Shown piece after piece: positions 14,024 through 16,642 of a DNA stretch of 16,642 nt. The notes below the pieces were generated by a model. That model was not told where the DNA came from. It did not search any database and worked only from the letters and a program-made list of their open reading frames with translations. A program made the translations under genes and the position numbers. Within the stretch, counting starts at the first letter, position 1. Every line of letters begins with the position of its first letter. The stretch covers positions 1 through 16,642 of the forward strand of contig JBLHRR010000131.1 in assembly GCA_047626155.1 (NCBI GenBank). Direction: 5' to 3'. The stretch comes from CALGLS01 sp047626155 (GTDB lineage: Bacteria; Bacteroidota; Bacteroidia; Chitinophagales; Saprospiraceae).

Positions 14024-15430
14024 ATGAAATCTACCATTTGCCTTTTTCTATTCAGCTTTATGATTGCGGCCTTGCCGGCTCAGGTTAATATAAACTGGTC
14101 CACCCCTGTGGATGTAGCTCCCTCCTCCTTTGGAAAAGATTACCCACGTATCGTTCTTGGCGGAAACGATGAACCGGTCATTACTTGGGGAAGAAACAAT
14201 AGCATTTACTTTTCAAAGTTGGAAGCTTCCGGATTTACAGATCCGTTAAAACTAAACAATGATACAACCGGCGCCTATGTGGCAAGCTGGACCGGGGCAG
14301 ATATTGCAAGTAGAAATGATACCATCTATGCTTGTTTTATGGATGAGGAGTGGGATGAGAAAACTTATATTATCCGATCTTTTGACAACGGAGAATCTTT
14401 TAGCGTACCAGCACTAATTGAAAACTATCCCGACAGTGCCTCTCGCTTTCCTTCAGTGACCATCGACCCGGCGGGCAATCCACTAGTGGCCATTATGAAA
14501 ATGAGTCACAATGAACAAGATCCTCATTATGTAGTCAGGCGAAGTTTTGATCATGGGAGCACTTTCACGGAAGAGGTAAACATTGGTGGCTGGTCAGGAC
14601 CGAATAGCATGGCTTGTGATTGCTGTCCGGCTTCCATCAAAGCATCGGGGGAAACGGTCGTCGTTTTTTACAGAGATAATCTGAATAACCTCAGAGACAT
14701 CTGGGCCACGGTTTCTACAGATTCGGGGGCAACATTTTCGGAGGGCTTTGCAGTAGATGACAATCAGTGGGTGGTATTCTCATGTCCTTCTAGCGGGCCG
14801 GATGGTGTTATTATTGGAGACAGTTTGTACAGCGTTTTCTTATCGGACGGATATTGTTATTTATCGAAATCAAGTCTTAGTGATGGAGCCCTGGCTTCCG
14901 TAATTCCCTTGGGCGAATTGCCGCAGACCTCGAGTCAAAACTTCCCAAGAATTGATCATTACAACAACCAGGTGGTTATCTCCTGGCGAGAGAATAGTGG
15001 GGGTACAAAACTATATTTGTCCTACACCGATGACATTACTGCTGGCACTGCATTTATTCAGGATACGGTCTATCTTTCTTCTGTTAGTTCGGCGGATTTG
15101 GCCATCGGAGAAGATGGTATTCATATCGCTTTAGCATCTTCAGGAGACGGAACGGTTAAGTACATTCACGGAACATTTTCGACGACCTCCACCGAAAACA
15201 TTTACCAGAATAAGGTTTTTGTTTTCCCGAATCCCAGCTCAGATTTTATAAAAATTAAAGGCCACGAATTCTTTGAGACTTATAATTTATATGGTGCTAA
15301 TGGTCAACTTATTTTATCAGGAAATGCTACAGAAACGATTGATATTTCTAGATTGGAAGTCGGCAATTATGTTCTTGAATTGCTGGATGCAAATGAGATT
15401 GGATTGAATAAGGTTGTTGTAAAGAATTAG
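14024..15430 (+). CDS. secreted Asp-box beta-propeller (sialidase-like fold) with CDCC motif and T9SS tail
   Basis: This 468-residue protein has a signal peptide (1-20, ending PAQ). Three Asp-boxes (S-x-D-x-G-x-x-F) are visible: SFDNGESF (119-126), SFDHGSTF (174-181) and STDSGATF (231-238). These indicate a sialidase-type beta-propeller. I cannot find a convincing sialidase active site, so enzymatic activity should not be assumed. A CDCCP motif (Cys198, 200, 201) lies between blades, with further Cys at 104, 254 and 278; six Cys in an extracellular Bacteroidota protein is unusual and could be disulfides or a metal site. Residues 396-468 are a T9SS sorting domain (VFVFPNPSSD to VVVKN). A promoter candidate precedes it, so it may be an independent transcript. 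A link to copper is inferred only from the neighbouring T9SS-tailed MbnP-like protein and the Cys cluster. Confidence 0.8.
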   Translation: MKSTICLFLFSFMIAALPAQVNINWSTPVDVAPSSFGKDYPRIVLGGNDEPVITWGRNNSIYFSKLEASGFTDPLKLNNDTTGAYVASWTGADIASRNDTIYACFMDEEWDEKTYIIRSFDNGESFSVPALIENYPDSASRFPSVTIDPAGNPLVAIMKMSHNEQDPHYVVRRSFDHGSTFTEEVNIGGWSGPNSMACDCCPASIKASGETVVVFYRDNLNNLRDIWATVSTDSGATFSEGFAVDDNQWVVFSCPSSGPDGVIIGDSLYSVFLSDGYCYLSKSSLSDGALASVIPLGELPQTSSQNFPRIDHYNNQVVISWRENSGGTKLYLSYTDDITAGTAFIQDTVYLSSVSSADLAIGEDGIHIALASSGDGTVKYIHGTFSTTSTENIYQNKVFVFPNPSSDFIKIKGHEFFETYNLYGANGQLILSGNATETIDISRLEVGNYVLELLDANEIGLNKVVVKN

Positions 15431-15470
15431 TGCGCTATGTATTTGGATTTGTTTACAATAAACTGAAATA

Positions 15471-16454
15471 ATGGATAGCATAACACAAGCGGTTCTCGGA
15501 GCTGCTGTCGGAGAGGCAGTACTTGGTAAAAAGCTTGGTCGAAAAGCTGCTACCTTAGGAGCAATAGGTGGTACCATTCCAGATTTGGATGTGCTACTAA
15601 TTCCTTTTTTCAATGAGTTTCAAAAAATTGTTATTCATCGTGGATACAGCCATTCGATACTCTTTTCACTAATAGGTGCATTTCTATTTGCTTATATATT
15701 AAGTAAGATAAAATGGACGAAGGATGTACCCTTTAGCAGGTTATGGTTATTGGTTTTTCTGACTTTATTTACACATATTTTGCTGGATGCCTTCACGACT
15801 TATGGTACTCAATTGTTCCTGCCTTTCACCAACTGGAGAGTTAGTTTTGACAGCATCAATATCGTTGATCCTGTTTATACTTTGCCGCTTTTAGTTGGTG
15901 TATTGGTAAGTGTTATCTATTTCAAAAATACAGATAGGAAACGTAACATTCCTAATAACATTGGTCTGCTAGTAAGCTCTCTTTATTTGGTTTTTACATT
16001 AGCCAATAAGGAACGCATCGAGCAAGTTTTTTACAGCCAGTTGGAAGCACAAAATATTCCTTCCTTCAATTTACTGACCGTTCCTGTGAAGGTTGGAAAT
16101 ATGGTTTGGTACGGTGTAGCGAAGGATAAAGAGCAGCTCTATATTGGTCGGTATTCAATGCTAAAGAAAAATGATATTGAGTTTCATGCTTTTCCTATCA
16201 ATGACAAGTTCCTCGATGATGTAGATGAAGAACTGGCTGCTAGAATGAAATGGTTTGCACAAGGTTTTTATACCGTTGCCGAAAAGGATGGAAAAATTCG
16301 GGTTTACAATATGCAATGTGACATGCAAGGAGTTAGAGAATTCGGAGGGTATAAAGCGCCTACTGCTTTTTACTTTGAGATTACACCAATGGAAAACGGT
16401 GATTATGAGCTGTCGTCAGGAATGCACCAGGAAGGGCTGATCGAAAAGCGATAG
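15471..16454 (+). CDS. YdjM/DUF457-type membrane 'metal-dependent hydrolase'
   Basis: This 327-residue integral membrane protein belongs to the YdjM (LexA-regulated, inner membrane-bound putative hydrolase) family. The N-terminus MDSITQAVLGAAVGEAVLG is characteristic, followed by GGTIPDLD (33-40), HRGYSHS (56-62) and HILLDAFTTYGTQL (102-115). The conserved Asp/His residues (Asp38, Asp40, His56, His61, His102, Asp106) are the presumed metal ligands. Hydrophobic segments lie near 62-80, 90-107, 133-151 and 164-178. The C-terminal 140 residues are soluble-looking. The substrate is unknown for the family. It starts 40 bases after the propeller gene stop and may be cotranscribed with it, but nothing in it points to copper. 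Confidence 0.87.
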   Translation: MDSITQAVLGAAVGEAVLGKKLGRKAATLGAIGGTIPDLDVLLIPFFNEFQKIVIHRGYSHSILFSLIGAFLFAYILSKIKWTKDVPFSRLWLLVFLTLFTHILLDAFTTYGTQLFLPFTNWRVSFDSINIVDPVYTLPLLVGVLVSVIYFKNTDRKRNIPNNIGLLVSSLYLVFTLANKERIEQVFYSQLEAQNIPSFNLLTVPVKVGNMVWYGVAKDKEQLYIGRYSMLKKNDIEFHAFPINDKFLDDVDEELAARMKWFAQGFYTVAEKDGKIRVYNMQCDMQGVREFGGYKAPTAFYFEITPMENGDYELSSGMHQEGLIEKR

Positions 16455-16478
16455 CTCAATAGTTTATTTACATTTCAC

Positions 16479-16512
16479 AGGTGCCTAGCACCGACTCTGT
16501 TTGTAGAAAGAT
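16479..16512 (+). repeat. palindrome-headed dispersed repeat, copy 1
   Basis: aggtgcctagcaccgactct and then gtttgtagaaagat. The head GGTGC-CTA-GCACC is a perfect 5-bp stem with a 3-base loop. This is the fullest direct copy in the window, 25 bases after the last stop codon. Confidence 0.7.
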
Positions 16513-16530
16513 AACATCAGAAGCCATTAT

Positions 16531-16561
16531 AGGTGAATAGCATCGACACTGTAAGTAAAAG
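16531..16561 (+). repeat. palindrome-headed dispersed repeat, copy 2 (decayed)
   Basis: aggtgaatagcatcgacact then gtaagtaaaag aligns with copy 1 over its first half (AGGTG..TAGCA.CGAC.CTGT) but has lost the self-complementary head and the TTTGTAG part. Confidence 0.6.
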
Positions 16562-16566
16562 GAAAA

Positions 16567-16601
16567 CGCTCGAATTTTAGCGGTGTCGGTGCTATGCACC
16601 T
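16567..16601 (-). repeat. palindrome-headed dispersed repeat, copy 3 (inverted)
   Basis: On the minus strand it reads AGGTGCATAGCACCGACACC followed by GCTAAAATTCGAGCG. The first 17 bases match copy 1 except for one base in the loop of the palindromic head. Copies 1 and 3 are therefore inverted relative to each other. Confidence 0.7.
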
Positions 16602-16618
16602 CAGTCAATCCGGGTTGT

Positions 16619-16640
16619 ATCGTGCTACAAACAGGGACGG
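16619..16640 (-). repeat. dispersed repeat, copy 4 (inverted, partial, cut by window end)
   Basis: On the minus strand CCGTCCCTGTTTGTAGCACG-AT matches the second half of copy 1 (CCGACTCTGTTTGTAGAAAG-AT) at 18 of 22 bases. The palindromic head, if present, lies beyond the window. Confidence 0.5.
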
Positions 16641-16642
16641 TC

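Noticed and set aside
14024..15430. Calling the propeller a true sialidase
   Set aside because: Asp-boxes show the fold only; I could not find the Arg triad and Tyr/Glu nucleophile pair with confidence.
15317..15613. 98-codon minus-strand frame across the propeller/hydrolase gene junction
   Set aside because: It overlaps two well-supported + strand genes and has no recognisable domain or leader.
16479..16642. CRISPR array
   Set aside because: The copies are in mixed orientation, degenerate and unevenly spaced, with no cas genes in the window.

Overview
The window looks like chromosomal DNA of a member of the phylum Bacteroidota, and a Saprospiria/Lewinella-like bacterium is my best guess. 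The evidence is: two proteins end in type IX secretion (T9SS) sorting domains; there is a small HYC/CC/PP-motif protein and a DUF3347 domain, both typical of the phylum; a TAnnTTTG-type -7 promoter box is present; Shine-Dalgarno sequences are poor; and base composition is AT-rich. The finer placement is inference. All recognised genes lie on the + strand. No tRNA, rRNA, CRISPR array, integrase or transposase gene is visible, and no gap between genes exceeds 300 bases.

Layout. Positions 1-153 hold the possible tail of an upstream gene and a short leader. Positions 154-10516 form a copper (possibly also silver) efflux block: a HYC_CC_PP family protein; a very large CusA-type RND pump fused in frame to its own TolC-like outer-membrane channel; a 52-residue one-helix membrane protein; a CusB-type adaptor with an N-terminal heavy-metal-binding domain (HMBD) and a C-terminal DUF3347; a CopA-type Cu+ P1B-ATPase with one HMA and two HMBDs; and a small HMBD lipoprotein. 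Positions 10551-13886 hold an MbnP-like copper-binding protein with a T9SS tail, followed by two diheme cytochrome c peroxidase/MauG/MbnH-family lipoproteins. Positions 14024-15430 encode a secreted Asp-box beta-propeller with a CDCC motif and another T9SS tail. Positions 15471-16454 encode a YdjM-type membrane 'metal-dependent hydrolase', probably unrelated to copper. The last 160 bases are a cluster of short palindrome-containing repeats.

How the parts fit together (inference from family knowledge). CopA moves cytosolic Cu+ to the periplasm. HMBD proteins and the CusB adaptor bind it there, and the CusA-TolC fusion with CusB carries it out of the cell. The MbnP-like protein and the diheme enzymes resemble the MbnP/MbnH pair of methanotrophs, in which MbnH oxidises a tryptophan of MbnP to kynurenine to build a copper site. 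Here the MbnP-like partner carries a T9SS tail, so it should end on or outside the cell surface. The region therefore reads as a copper-handling island that joins efflux to a possible surface copper-binding module. That combination, with the accompanying CDCC beta-propeller, is the most interesting part of the window.
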